A DNA stretch of 64,000 nucleotides from Pardosa pseudoannulata (lineage: Eukaryota > Arthropoda > Arachnida > Araneae > Lycosidae), in contig CM063502.1 of the NCBI GenBank assembly GCA_032207245.1, forward strand, positions 71,975,116 to 72,039,115. The letters are read 5' to 3'. The notes under the pieces were generated by a model, which did not search any database, was not told where the DNA came from, and was given only the letters and a program-made list of their open reading frames with translations. The translations under genes and the position numbers were made by a program. The first letter of the stretch is position 1; each line of letters opens with the position of its first letter. Shown piece by piece: positions 38,520-54,620 of this stretch.

Positions 38520-39228
38520 GGTGTCTATAAAAGAACTCCGGGGTTTTAAAAATTCATATCTCACTAACTATAAAAGATAGCAAAATTTAGTCGATTTCTC
38601 TGAAAAGAGTAGCTCAAAAAGTTTTACTCATACCAATTAGGAATGTTTGTATCAACTGTTGGCGGCGCAGCAGGGCGTTGACCTTGAAATGACGTAGACC
38701 TTGAAATGAATTTGAATGATGGCCACTCCGCAACAAAAGGCTCAATGTGTTATTTGGCTCATAGAAACAAAGTCTGTAGTTACCGTACAAAGAAACTTTC
38801 GACGTAACTATGGTGTTAACCCGCCTTCTGACAAAACCATTCGTCAATGGTTCAGTGCATTTAAGGAAACAGGAAGTGTTTTGAAGCAAAAATCGCCGGG
38901 TAGGCCGAGTGTGTCTCAAGAGAATGTGGACAGAATCCGAGTTTCATGCCTTCGAAGCCCTAAGAAATCGTTGACAAGACGCAGCCTGGAGTTGGGGTTA
39001 CCAAGATCAACTGTCGGAAAGGACATGCTCGCCAGGACATGGGAAGAGGTAGAATACCGTTTAGACGTCTGCTGTGCCACTAACGGGGCTCATATAGAAC
39101 TTTACTAAGTGTTAAAAAAAAACTTGAAAATGTAAGCTTGCCAGTCATGTATAAAACATGTATGTATGTTTTTTATTTCATTAAAATATTTTGCCTCAAA
39201 ACCCCGGAGTTCTTTTATAGACACCCTG
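38517..39228 (+). mobile_element. Internally deleted Tc1/mariner-type (DUF4817) element
   Basis: A 712-bp element with perfect 31-bp terminal inverted repeats (38517-38547 and 39198-39228; outer bases CAGGGTGTCTATAAAAGAAC). TA lies immediately outside each end, at 38515-38516 and 39229-39230. It is inserted inside a TA microsatellite, as expected for a transposon that targets TA. It carries one short frame that keeps the N-terminal DNA-binding part and what looks like the extreme C-terminus, but not the catalytic core. It is therefore a deletion derivative that could only move if a full-length relative supplied transposase. Confidence 0.92.
38716..39108 (+). CDS. Truncated DUF4817 transposase (DNA-binding remnant)
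   Basis: A 130-residue intact frame. Residues about 3-60 (ATPQQKAQCVIWLIETKS..., TIRQWFSAFKETGSV) match the DUF4817 helix-turn-helix that opens a large group of arthropod Tc1/mariner-type transposases. KQKSPGRPS is the usual linker, and residues about 70-100 form a second helix-turn-helix (KKSLTRRSLELGLPRSTV). After about residue 102 the protein jumps to WEEVEYRLDVCCATNGAHIE and stops, which I read as the normal C-terminal end of the full protein. Some 200 or more residues with the DDE catalytic core would be missing. The product could at most bind the inverted repeats. The first of two adjacent ATG codons was taken as start. Expression is unproven. Confidence 0.8.
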   Translation: MMATPQQKAQCVIWLIETKSVVTVQRNFRRNYGVNPPSDKTIRQWFSAFKETGSVLKQKSPGRPSVSQENVDRIRVSCLRSPKKSLTRRSLELGLPRSTVGKDMLARTWEEVEYRLDVCCATNGAHIELY

Positions 39229-39251
39229 TATATATATATATGTATATTATA
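39229..39251. repeat. (TA)n array, right of DUF4817 element
   Basis: Short TA repeat continuing the microsatellite split by the insertion. Confidence 0.9.
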
Positions 39252-42200
39252 CTGTATCATATTATGCTTTAAATGTTATTTTATATTACATGCAATATAT
39301 TTTAATTATAATTAAAAGGGTGTGTATGATAATCGTCTTATTAGCTTTTACCTTTTGTAATGATAAGCACGGTGGGCGATTTAGTAATTAAATTTCTGGT
39401 TTTATTTTTCACTGCAAGTTTAAAAGTTTGAAAAGAAATCAGTTAAATTTATTTTTTAAAGTATAACTTTAATATGCAGTGCATTTACTTTAATTTACTT
39501 TAGTTTTAATAAATATGCTACATATTGTATTCTTTTAACAAATATAATAGTTCTTCTAGAAGAATAAGAATACAAGTTTTTTTTTTATTTTATAACTAAA
39601 TTTCTCTTATTATTTACATGTATAAACTATAAAATTAGTGATAAGATGCGTTTGTCATATGTGTAAAAAGATTTTTTTATTAATATAATATGCTTATAAG
39701 TGGTTTTTAAAAATTTTCAATGGCTGCAAATATATGTGGTTTCATTTTCCAAGGATAATTATTCATTTTATAACAGTATAAACGCAATGCTAAAATTATA
39801 AGCCAATAATATGAGATTTGAAAGTAATATATATTTTTCACAAATAACACAAAAAATGAATCGTTTATTGAGATAAGTATAAGAATGAAAATTATTCATT
39901 AATTTCCTGTAAGTTTTTTAAAATTCTTGTATGCTTTATGAGCAATAAAATGTAGAGCTTTCTAGTTAGTACTGAACGTTCTATAATCCCTCAGAATTCT
40001 TGAGATTCACTTCTTCCACCCGTATTATTAAAAAATGTAGTTAACATTTTGATTCTGACTTACGGGAAGCTTTTCATATTAACAAAATTGCTCAACGGTT
40101 GTTTATAATTTTAAATGCAGTAATAAATGATTTAGTAAAGATTCAGTAATAAAAGATTTGGAAAATTTAACTCTAATTTTGTTCACTGTAAAAACAACTA
40201 AATAACCAAAAAAAATTTAAAATTAAAAAAAAATAATTAAATGATATAATTTCTTATCGTGGCCCCCCTAGTGGCCAAGACGTATGTTTAAGTTTTCTCG
40301 GTGAACATGTGCTTGACCTTAGAAAAATGGCTATATATTCCTTCGGCTTATACAGTTCCTGCTTCTGCACCACATCTGCCTTTCCACCAGATATTGTTTG
40401 TACTCATAGTGCTTCCAGTTTAAATATTTAAAAAATTTGAGAATTCAAATAAAAGTTTTCTGAGGGCAATAGAGAACATTTTCGTCTAAGTTCCAAAATG
40501 CTTTGAAATTGATAATAAGAGTACGAAAGCATACTTGCGATTTTAAAAACACATAAATGTTGTATTTTATATAATGTATAAAATATTCAATTACCACGAT
40601 ATTTAGAGTGCATTTTAACAAACCACATTTATCTAATTATTCATTATTTCCATTTGTAAGCTTTATGAAATTATCCAAATAACTTAAAATGTATTTAAAT
40701 ATTTTAACTAAATATAATTTAATTTTTTATATTGATAATTGTTTTTTCTTTTAAACACTCCAAGGAATTTCTTTAAAATAAAACTATGTTTTTCCACTTT
40801 TGATTTTTTGACACTAAATTCACTATTACAGTGTTGTTAGTAAAATAATGAAATAATATAAATTAGTAGATAAATGTAATTTAAATTAAGCAGCCGCTTA
40901 AATACAGTTTCATTGGAAGTAGATAAGGACATTAGATCTGTAACATCAAGTGTGATTTCTTTAAAATTTTCCTATACTGAATTTTAGTTTCAAGATCCTG
41001 CTATTTTAAAATTTACCGATAAAGCTTCAATATGTGTAATTTTATAGATTATCTTTAATCGAACAGCATTAATCTTGATGCTGCTTATAGATGGAGTAGA
41101 CTTATTATTTCATCTAAATAATTTCAACGTATACAATATACTCCTTTATATACACTATTTAATTAACAAACAGTGAGTCATAATCTAACAGAAAATTGAA
41201 GTTTTTCTATAACTCTTTTATTCTCTTACTTAAATTTAACATTATATTATAAAATACAGTTTTATTTCCCTTTCTCTATGAAAAACAAGAAAATACATTT
41301 TTTATGTTTATGATTATTTTCCCAAATTTAAATAATTAAATAACTCCTTATAAAAAAAAGTGTAAAAGTAGGTATACACATACTTTATAATTAGTCCATA
41401 CATCTTTCAGTGTATTTTTTATGATCTAAAAGTACTTAGTTAACAGTATAATATTTAGAGATCTCTACCTGTATATTTTATGAATAATAAGCTGTTTCAT
41501 AACTAGCACTTTAAATAAACGAAATCTAAAAATTGGTAGATTTTGATTTATGTACTACATTTCGAGTACTTTATAGCAGGGCAACACAACAAAATATAAA
41601 TTTTAAGGAAATAAAATAATCATTGATTAATAAAAAATATTTGATTCTCAAAATGCATGCTAAATTTCTCTTTGTCGGGTTCAAGAACATTAAATCCCAT
41701 TCTGCCATTTTAAGGAATTAATCCCTTTTTTTCTAAGAAGCTTTATAGTGATAATCATATATTTCAGGAAGTAGAATTCATATAATTTTTCAGCAGAAAC
41801 AGTAAATTTCAACAGGTTTCTTTCATAATGAACATAAATAACACATAATTAAAAAAAACATTTGAAAATTAGCGATAATATAATTAAGGTGTAAAATTTT
41901 CGACTGCAATATATTCTCCCCTTCTCATTACGGATACGTTACTTTAAATTTGAATAAATTAGTCTTCTAAGGCAGTAAATGTTTGCAGCTGAAAAAGTTT
42001 AGATGTGCACTGCATATTAGAGATACAATTTCTATGATGTTTACTATTTAAATATCTAATGTAATTAAGGTAGATTTTATATTTCTGCATACGTTTGAAG
42101 TATTCTGATATTTTATCGAATAGTATTTAATATAATAATAACTTTAAAGCCCAGGTAAAGATTTAACTAAAAAATACTGAAATTAATCAGTTGTTTTGTA

Positions 42201-43611
42201 GCTAGAATATGAATTGCGTTGTCAAAACGAGAGAAACACAGTGTTTGGTTAAACACACAAAAAGGAGCTAAATGAGAAAGGCAGCACGAGTAAAATGGTG
42301 TAGAAGTAGTTTACTCCTTCAGTTTTGGGCATCATTGCTTGCATAAAGGATTATTTGTAGCTGCGAAACAACTGTCTGCATCAAATCGTTTTTTCTCTAA
42401 TCGGTCATTTTTATGTTAGCTTTGCAGTTTCTTGCATATATATTTTACTTTCCGATAATATTTTGTAGTTTTGTTACAAATAATGTTTTTTATTTGAATT
42501 AAAGCAACAGTGGAATGTTTGTACATTCACTTACAGATATGTAATATATATTTCTAAAACGTGAATTCAAACCAAGCAAACACACATAAATTTCAATTTT
42601 TTTTAGAAATTATTAGTCATATTACACATGTACATTTAGGTTTAATTTTCAGCTTTTTCTTCTAACTTTACTCCTACTTATCAAAATATGTCCAATACGT
42701 TCGTCTATTTTCTTTAAAAATATTGTATAGATATATTATGAGAAATTTTTTGTAATTAGAATTGACTTTTTATAAAAAATTCAGAATCTTCGAAATAATG
42801 CTCCAATTTAAATAAATTTAACAAAGTCAAAATATATAATCAAATTTATATAAATGTTTCGAAAAATTAAATTAAGAATCTAAAAAAAATAATTTCAAGA
42901 AGCATATTGAATATTAAAATTAAAATAGAAAATATTTAATTAAAGAGTAATTAATTTGAAAAAAATACTAAGCAACTTAAGTTCTTTGTATTTACAAATA
43001 TATAAATTAATTAGTGAGAATCATTCTACATTTTTCTGTTTAAATGTCTATTTAAATGGTACAGATATCTTATTTACGAACATTACATTTTAGACATTCT
43101 ACTATAATGTTAAAAACAGTATGCATAGGTTCAGCACGTGATTGCAAGGAAACATATTATGACTTTGAAATTTTATCTATTCAGAATTAGTATAATAAGA
43201 AAAAAGATGAACTAGAATTATTAAGTAATATAACTCATGGTAAATATCACTGAGAAGATTTTTATAATTTTTTGAAAGATATTATTTTTATTATAAATTC
43301 TTGATTACTTTTAACTACATTGCACAATATAGATTGAATTTTAAACTAATATTCGTAACAAAGCAGTTACATTTTCTTTAAAGTTTTGATACTAGTATGA
43401 CAAGTGTTTGGCCAATTGGTCACTTTTCATGAAATGAAATTTTAAAAATGAATGAAAAAAGATCTATAAAATCATTATTTAAATAAATGCTTATTATATT
43501 TTAAATATTTTAAGTGTTTTATATAACTTCACCAAACATTTAGGAATTCGAATTTTATTACCTTTAAAAACAATTTTCAGTCCTATATCAAATACCTTGC
43601 ATTAACCCCTT
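39252..43611. other. AT-rich sequence, no gene seen
   Basis: About 4.4 kb without a supportable coding frame, RNA gene or element end. A slightly GC-richer patch at 40256-40410 and another at 42215-42370 show no open frame or motif that I recognise. Confidence 0.5.
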
Positions 43612-44139
43612 CCTGTACGATTTAATAATGAAAGACTGTGCGTGAAGTAACCATTTATTTTTTACTTAAAAAACTTGTTTTATTTTACAATTCTTACATA
43701 TTCTTAATTAAAATCCACTTTTTACACAGTGTTAAGTATCAGAAACTGTAAAATTAAGATAATAGTCTTCAAGCTAGTGGTACTTTTCAAAACAAAGTGC
43801 AAAGGAATTCTGAATTGTTTACATCGCCAGGGCGTCTCACTTCTAATTTGATTCTTGTAACACACACGGCATTTCTTAGTAGGTTTCTTTTATTCTGACT
43901 CATCAATTTGGCAGTGACTTGTACCAAGAAACTTTAAATAAACAATATGTAATAGTGACCTGGGATTTCCACAAGTAACAAAAGTGTTGCTAAATTCAGT
44001 ACACTAGAAATTTTAAACTAAATTAATTATCATATTTATCAGTAACTTTAGTCGCATGACGAGTGTAGCTCGTCATTGTGCGGTATGGAATGAAAAACCA
44101 ATGACGAGCTAGACTCGTCATTTTACCGGAAGTGGTTAA
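43612..44139 (-). mobile_element. Internally deleted piggyBac-like element
   Basis: TTAA lies at both ends (43612-43615 and 44136-44139), and the 520 bp between has short imperfect inverted termini (CCCCTTCCTGTACGAT against CCACTTCCGGTAAAAT). Two palindromes lie just inside the right end: ATGACGAG...CTCGTCAT at 44056-44076 and AATGACGAG...CTCGTCATT at 44100-44122. A transposase C-terminal relic is on the minus strand. A TTAA target is diagnostic for piggyBac elements. Confidence 0.83.
43770..43935 (-). pseudogene. piggyBac transposase C-terminal zinc-ribbon relic
   Basis: Minus-strand reading from about 43922 gives SHCQIDESE, a stop, then KKPTKKCRVCYKNQIRSETP and WRCKQFRIPLH. This is the cysteine-rich end of piggyBac/PGBD transposases, where CxxCYK.G.R.ET..WC..C..PLC is expected. 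The first CxxC is kept. The second pair has lost its second Cys (C-KQ-F), and the next Cys is His. The rest of the transposase is gone and one stop codon is present, so it is dead. Confidence 0.8.
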
Positions 44140-44827
44140 GATTTTGGTAAATATACTTACTTTTCCTCCATAAACTAATTAAATAAATAAATTACTTGGA
44201 TAAATATGCATTCAGTATTTATTATTTGAAAATTTTCAAAACTAATAAGCTCTCAAATTTTAACAGTGCTCTCTTCTTAACCACTATATCCTAAATCCAT
44301 TCCCGTGAACTTAAGCAGATAGTACAAGGTGTAATTCAAAGCATTTACTTGAATATTTCAGCAATATTACAGTTGAGTTAATTTCCTATTATTGTATTTA
44401 TCAACGTTAAACAGGATATTAATACTCATTGTTTAACCCTTTCACTTTAATTGCTTTGCTGATAAAATTACTTTGACTATGACTGTAACTCATTGAATTT
44501 CAAGCGGGGATGAAATGATGTAGTTTTTTCTTCATTTAAAATTATTAAAATGTAACAAATGACTCTTGAGGTCTCTAAAGTAAAATAATTCAGAGTTTCA
44601 TTTATATCTGTAATTAAATTGAGCAATTATATATAATAAGAATTAAAAAAAAACTAATTTTAAGTTTCTAATTGTGAATCAAAAAATTGCCACTAAACTA
44701 TGAATTATAGTTTAACTTTATTAATCCGGGTAGATTCGGCCTAAATAATTGGTTAGTTCTTCATCCTGGTGTAACAATGTTATTGACAGCATAAAAATAC
44801 GTTGTGATATCTATATCTACGCTAGAG
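44140..44827. other. AT-rich sequence, no gene seen
   Basis: No feature supported. A TTAACCCTTTCACTTTAA word at 44434-44451 resembles a piggyBac-type end, but no partner end was found. Confidence 0.5.
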
Positions 44828-45727
44828 AAAATTCCATTCCATATTAAATTTGTAAGTATTCTTTTTTTCTGTGTATTATTTTTTACTGAACCCTTTTTGT
44901 CACTTTTTGTTTCATAATAATAATATGTATCATATGTATGAGTACAAATTTTTTTATTGTATTTATGTGTCACAATGTTATGTATTATTCCAGAAATAAT
45001 TCAGAAAATTATATATTCTGTTTTTTGAGAAATCCGTGAATTTATGACTGTAAAAATTCCATTCCATATTAAATTTGTAAGTATTCTTTTTTTCTGTATT
45101 ATTTTTTACTGAACCCTTTTTGTCACTTTTTGTTTCATACTAATAATATGTATCATATGTATGAGTACAAATTTTTTATTGTATTTATGTGTCACAATGT
45201 TATGTATTATTCCAGAAATAATTCAGAAAATTATATATTCTGTTTTTTGAGAAATCCGTGAATTTATGACTGTAAAAATTCCATTCCATATTAAATTTGT
45301 AAGTATTCTTTTTTTCTGTATTATTTTTTACTGAACCCTTTTTGTCACTTTTTGTTTCATACTAATAATATGTATCATATGTATGAGTACAAATTTTTTT
45401 ATTGTATTTATGTGTCACAATGTTATGTATTATTCCAGAAATAATTCAGAAAATTATATATTCTGTTTTTTGAGAAATCCGTGAATTTATGACTGTAAAA
45501 ATTCCATTCCATATTAAATTTGTAAGTATTCTTTTTTTCTGTGTATTATTTTTTACTGAACCCTTTTTGTCACTTTTTGTTTCATACTAAAAATATGTAT
45601 CATATGTATGAGTACAAATTTTTTTATTGTATTTATGTGTCACAATGTTATGTATTATTCCAGTAATAATTCAGAAAATTATATATTCTGTTTTTTGAGA
45701 AATCCATGAATTTATGACTGTAAAAAT
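44828..45727 (+). repeat. Tandem array, four units of 222-225 bp
   Basis: Units start at 44828, 45053, 45275 and 45498, each with AAAATTCCATTCCATATTAA, and the last one ends at about 45722. Units are nearly identical, differing by a few bases: GTGTATT in units 1 and 4 against GTATT in units 2 and 3, small T-run changes, and CATAATAATA/CATACTAATA/CATACTAAAA. The high identity implies recent expansion or homogenisation, unlike the other repeats nearby. A 70-codon minus-strand frame across it is incidental. Confidence 0.97.
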
Positions 45728-48700
45728 AATGTTTAGATATGAGTGTAATTAATGATTTAAATAAAAGCATACCAGGTTTTATGGAACCTTAAAAGGCAAT
45801 GTCCAAAGATTTTAGAAAATTGTAATGCACCTGGATAAAAATTGAACTATAAAAAATTATTAGTAATTTTAAGATTTTTTATTTAAAGATACAGTTCATT
45901 AAGAAAGGTTTAATTAAACAAATTAATGGTTTCCTTGCAAAACATTTATTATGATGCGAAAGCAAAGTTTGACAGTTCAAGTAGAAACATTCAATATATT
46001 TTTAATACTGTCATTTTAATGTTTCTTTGAGCCATTATAAAATATATTTCCATTACATAATGTTTCCATGCATATATCTTTCCATTACACAATGATCTAC
46101 ATAGTATGGTTTCTGTTAAAAATAACAAATTTCGAATAAAACTGCCTGTTTCAAAATTTAAATATTTTTATTTTACTAACTTCTAGGTTAAGAAAAAAAT
46201 ATTTAATAGAACCTCCAAAGAAAAATAACAAAGTTAAATAGTAGCTGTTTAGAAAGGAAAATATTTAAAAATGGAGAATGCTTCATATGAAAAATGCCGT
46301 GTTTTAGCATTTTATGCAAACAGAGCTTCACTCAAATAAAGAAAAATAGATTTACTCTAGCGCCTTTAAATAAACACAGAATAAACCCTAAAATACGTGC
46401 CTTGCAGCATTAAGCAAAAGAAAATATAATAGAATACAATCAGAATCTTAAACCTAATCCATTATTCTTTGCTGGAAATTCATAGAGAAATTAAGGGAAT
46501 TAATAGAACATATTGAATTATTTTGAAGAGGAATATCTAGAAAACAAATCAAATAACATTACACTTTAGTTGTCTTTTCAGGGAAATATTTATCTTATTC
46601 TACCTTTTTGGTAACGGTGTCTCCTTTAAACTTTAAATAAATTACAGTTTTCTAGTGAAAAAATACCAGAACTTCTACATCTCTACAAATTAGTTTATCC
46701 TTGTAAGTCGAAACTTTACATCCTACTCATATTTAAATTTCATTATTTTTGGAAATGAATTAGTTAACTCTCCAAGTCTTAGTGAATGAAGTCTTCCATA
46801 GTAGGAATATTAATAAGTATAACATTTTTGTATCAATTCAGTGAAAATTATTTATGATTCTTTAAGATAAGAGGACAATAAGAGAATTTATAACATATTT
46901 TATTTTAGCATGGATTGCCTTAGATGTATAATAAATAATTATAAAAACTAGACTTATTTTATTTGGTAACATAATTTTGTATTCATTTTTATATAACTAC
47001 AATAATAATCCTTGGAAAAATATCTAAACTTGTATTGAATACACATGAGAGCAGAAATACATATTAGAATTGAAATACGTTAAATAGTTATTTAATACTA
47101 AGTTTGTTTGAGATACATTTAACCTAAAAAGTTTTTAGTAAATATTGAAAACTTGGGTTACTTAAAATATTCAATATTACTGTATATTAAATGCACTTTT
47201 GAGAAGATATAGTATAAAATTAAGGAACGTGTATTACAATTACTTGTTTGCAACTAAATTTTACTGAAATAAAAGTCAAAGTTTACCCTTTGATGTAAAT
47301 AAATTGAATATTAATAACTCAGTGAAGTTTAAAACAATGATTATCAAATAGTATATAAAGGATAAACCGGTTCTAACTTCTTGATTATTTTATAATCCTT
47401 TTGATTCTCTGAGTATTTGTAAATTAATGCTAACTAAATTTTTTCGTGCATGGAATTCAATATTAAATAAAATATTGATTTCATATATATGAAAATATTT
47501 AAATAATGTTTGCTTTTACCTCTTTAAAAATATCAAAAATAAAATATTTCAAATTTAGTGTTAATTTAATTACATACTTTTCACTTCCATATTTTTACTA
47601 AAATGGTATTCTAAAAAATAACATTTAGAGTTAATATTATTTTTAATGTAAAACAAAATTCATTAAAAAACAAGTTTACAATGAATAAATCATTTGAAGA
47701 GTCCAAACAAGGATTTTGAAAAATTTTACAGAGGATAAACCAACTCTCCCATATAGAATGATAAATTATTTTTCTTCTTCACAAATGTATCAGTATAGAA
47801 TGATACTTATCAAAATTTTTATTTGTATGCACCATGTAGTATTGAATCATATATTCCTTTTTATGTAAAAAATTGTTTTTTTTAATATAAGTAATTTTAT
47901 TTTGTTAATACAAACGGTACAAAAACATAATAGTTTAAAAAACGTAAAATTTGTGGAATTCTTAGGAAATATATATGTCATACATTACCAATGTTTGTGA
48001 TGAAGAAACTTTCTTATTAAACTTATAACGGTATATAAAAGCTAAATTTATTCCTTAAAAAAATTTCGATCTCTATAATACATGAGGAAGCTTAAAACAA
48101 CGATTTCGAAACATTTTTAAAACGATAAAATCTAGCTCGCAATCCTATTCTATATAATTTTTGTATCCAATATTGTTTTATTTGTAAATTACTGATAATA
48201 ATTCAGTCTGGTTATATTAAGGTGCAATTATTTTTATTTTATACATTTTATATTTACATTGTTACAAAAAGTATATTTATGGCTCGCTATAAAAAGCTAG
48301 GTATTTCGCTAGGAAATTTTAGTTTCATAAAAATATTTCCTCCACTGGTTGAGAGGAGTAATTTTTTTTTTATTTTGTGCTGTCTTTCCATCGGTAAGTG
48401 CAAGAAAACTCATTCACTTATTTTATTCCTTCAATTGAAGGATGTGGATTGAAATCGTCAAAAATGGTCTAGACGACTGCCGCTGTATTGGAATTTATGT
48501 CAAAATGAATTTGTTTGGTTAAAATTGAGCGAAGAATGAGAAATATTTTATAGGTATAAAGTTTAAGAATTTTATGGGCTACACATTTCAAAAATTTTAT
48601 ATGTGCCTCCTTAGTTATATTTTATATACGTCTCTTATATACACGAAAAATTAAAACATTTTATTTTTTTACTTTTATTATTTTTTGTTATATAATTTGA

Positions 48701-48842
48701 TTATATAGCAAATTATTATATAATTTGAGGTATATATTTTGAGCTATTTATAATTTGAGACATTCTAATATAAGCATTAGCTGTACATTATTAGCCCGTT
48801 AATTGTTTATATCACAGATTGTGGAGGTATAAAGTATTGTAT
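45728..48842. other. AT-rich sequence, no gene seen
   Basis: No supported coding frame, RNA gene or element end. The 76-codon plus frame at 48222-48452 has no motif. Confidence 0.5.
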
Positions 48843-49096
48843 TTAACCCTTTAACTGTCAAGTTATTTTGATGATTTGGGTACACAATTTGTCAAAATTG
48901 CGAAACTCAAATGTTTACTACAAATTAAATTATATTTAGAAGTTAAAAATTTATATTTTGAAGTACATGATATATATTCGGGTATAACAATACGATGCAT
49001 TAATAAAAAATTAACCCGAGTAATACTCGGGCGTGACATTTTCGAACAGCAGTGCTGTGTCCGAGATTATCTCGGGCATGGCCATTAAAAGGTTAA
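48843..49096. mobile_element. piggyBac-type MITE with TTAA ends
   Basis: TTAA at 48843-48846 and 49093-49096 bounds 246 bp. The ends, including the target, are TTAACCCTTTAACTGTC and, reversed, TTAACCTTTTAATGGCC. Near the right end are three compact palindromes: CCCGAGTAATACTCGGG (49015-49031), ACAGCAGTGCTGT (49047-49059) and CCGAGATTATCTCGG (49061-49075). There is no transposase sequence. The layout (TTAA, CCC terminus, paired palindromes beside one end) parallels the protein-bearing copy at 43.6-44.1 kb. Confidence 0.75.
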
Positions 49097-49860
49097 TAAC
49101 CACGTGCAAAATAAGTACGTTGGTGATAATAAACATTCTAAAAAGTAAAATTTTAGAAGAATGTATTCCCTGCGTTGTGCTTTTTAATAATTACTAAAGG
49201 AAAAACAAATTTCCAAAGTACTACTGAATAAAAGTATATATCGTAGATAATATAAAATAAACTTAAAAAACTAATTAAAAATGATCATTTAAAATACTTG
49301 AATCCTCTTCTAATGAGCCATAAATATTTTAAAAACATAATAAAAAGATTTATAGTATTACTTAACAGGAAACATATCAAGACAAATTATAACATAGAAG
49401 AAACAAGAACTGTTTGTAATCAGATGAACCAGGAGAACGTGGACATAAGCATAAAGTTATTCATTTTATTGATAATTTCAAATAAGTCACTCTTTCATGT
49501 ATTTGTAATAAAGACTGTTATTCATTTGTTGACCGTATTAGTAACCTGTGACTGTAAGCAGAATGGTAAAGGATTAAAAATATGGAGTTATCAAGTACAT
49601 TGGTTTTACTTATGGTCCGAAGATAATTTGTACAAATTTAAAAAAAATATTATACAAATTTAAAAAACAGACAAATTTATACTTTTTTAATTCTGTGCAA
49701 TTTATATTATTGATCACACTTAATAACTTTTGACATTAAACTAATTTCATTCATTTTGTGAAATTTTGTTTTAAAATTCACAGCTTTACCTATACAAAGT
49801 CCAAGTTATTGAAAATGTCCTTACCTAGTTTTTTGATCTAATATAAATACATAATATATA
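49097..49860. other. AT-rich sequence with an unrecognised 121-codon frame
   Basis: The plus-strand frame at 49298-49663 is the longest open stretch in the window outside repeats and transposons. Its Ile/Lys/Asn-rich product has no motif I recognise, and no exon context is visible. I do not call it a gene. Confidence 0.4.
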
Positions 49861-50162
49861 CTCCACGGTGCAACAGCCCCTAGGAGGCCCGGGTCTACGG
49901 TGCCAATATCCGTTTCTGAGCACTTCAAGAGTCCTAGGGTGTTCAGATTAGGTGATCAGTCTCACGCGGAATCCCCAGTGTTTAGTTCCCAAGCATGCTT
50001 GGTCTTCAATTTCTCTATCCACTGAAGGGATGAAATACTAAGTTAAACTCAGCCAGCCTTGGGATCGTCAAAGCATGAGTCAAAATTGCCCTGGCCGGAA
50101 ATCGAACCTCAGATCTCTGTTGTGGGAGCATGTCGCGCTATCCCAGAGCCACTGGGCTCCAT
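49861..50162 (-). mobile_element. tRNA-derived SINE, minus strand
   Basis: A GC-rich block of about 300 bp. Read on the minus strand from 50160, it begins GGAGCCCAGTGGCTCTGGGA (A-box-like) and has TAGCGCGACATGC and then a B box GGTTCGATTTCC at about 50096-50107. That order and spacing are those of a tRNA head. A body of about 230 bp follows to the left, ending near CTCCACGGTGCAACAG. A clear target duplication was not found. It belongs to a different family from the SINE at 36.46 kb. Confidence 0.78.
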
Positions 50163-53736
<3,574 letters not shown>

Positions 53737-54254
53737 ATATATCAAAATTATTTTACTTATATATTCCTTACTCTAATATTCCATCCTCTCTCCCATTCTA
53801 ATTCCTTAAAATATTCTTCCCAGCATCTAAATGTCTTAATCAAAGAAGCATCATCGAATTAAAATTCTTTCGATATATTTCCCAAAGCTTTAAGTCCTAC
53901 AGATGTAAATTTTTTGTCTATTCAACACACTTTCCAGCTGTCGACGGTAAATGGCTCCTCGTTTTTCCTGATCTTATCAGTTTAATAATATGATTAAGTT
54001 TCTTGTATCTTGGAAAAATTCGCTCTTGGGTACACCTCTGTTCAAGCATAGGGGTTTTTTTGTTTTTCTCTTGGCTGTCGTTAACTAGTAAAGATGTCCG
54101 TTTAACAGCTGTAAAATAAAATTTTAATTAGACTGATGCTGTTCTCTTCAATGCCAGCCGACTGCATCTTTATCACTGCTAACTGATTAAATTTCTTCTT
54201 GCCCAGGAGCCCAGGCAAGTAAAATCAATAGGGGCTACATAATTATTGTGACTA
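53737..54254. other. Repeat-like spacer between TA arrays
   Basis: Mixed-composition sequence whose last 60 bp (54195-54254) resembles 14262-14330. Probably part of an interspersed element of unknown class. No protein recognised. Confidence 0.4.

Positions 54255-54620
<366 letters not shown>

Noticed and set aside
38614..38919. Minus-strand 101-codon frame
   Set aside because: Antisense shadow of the DUF4817 frame.
44434..44560. Fourth piggyBac-type element starting TTAACCCTTTCAC
   Set aside because: No matching second TTAA end or palindrome pair was found within several hundred bases.
44828..45727. CRISPR-like array
   Set aside because: Whole units of about 223 bp repeat without spacers, in a eukaryotic context; it is a tandem satellite.
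49298..49663. 121-codon open frame as a gene
   Set aside because: No recognisable domain, Ile/Lys/Asn-rich composition as expected from AT-rich DNA, and no promoter, splice or conservation evidence.
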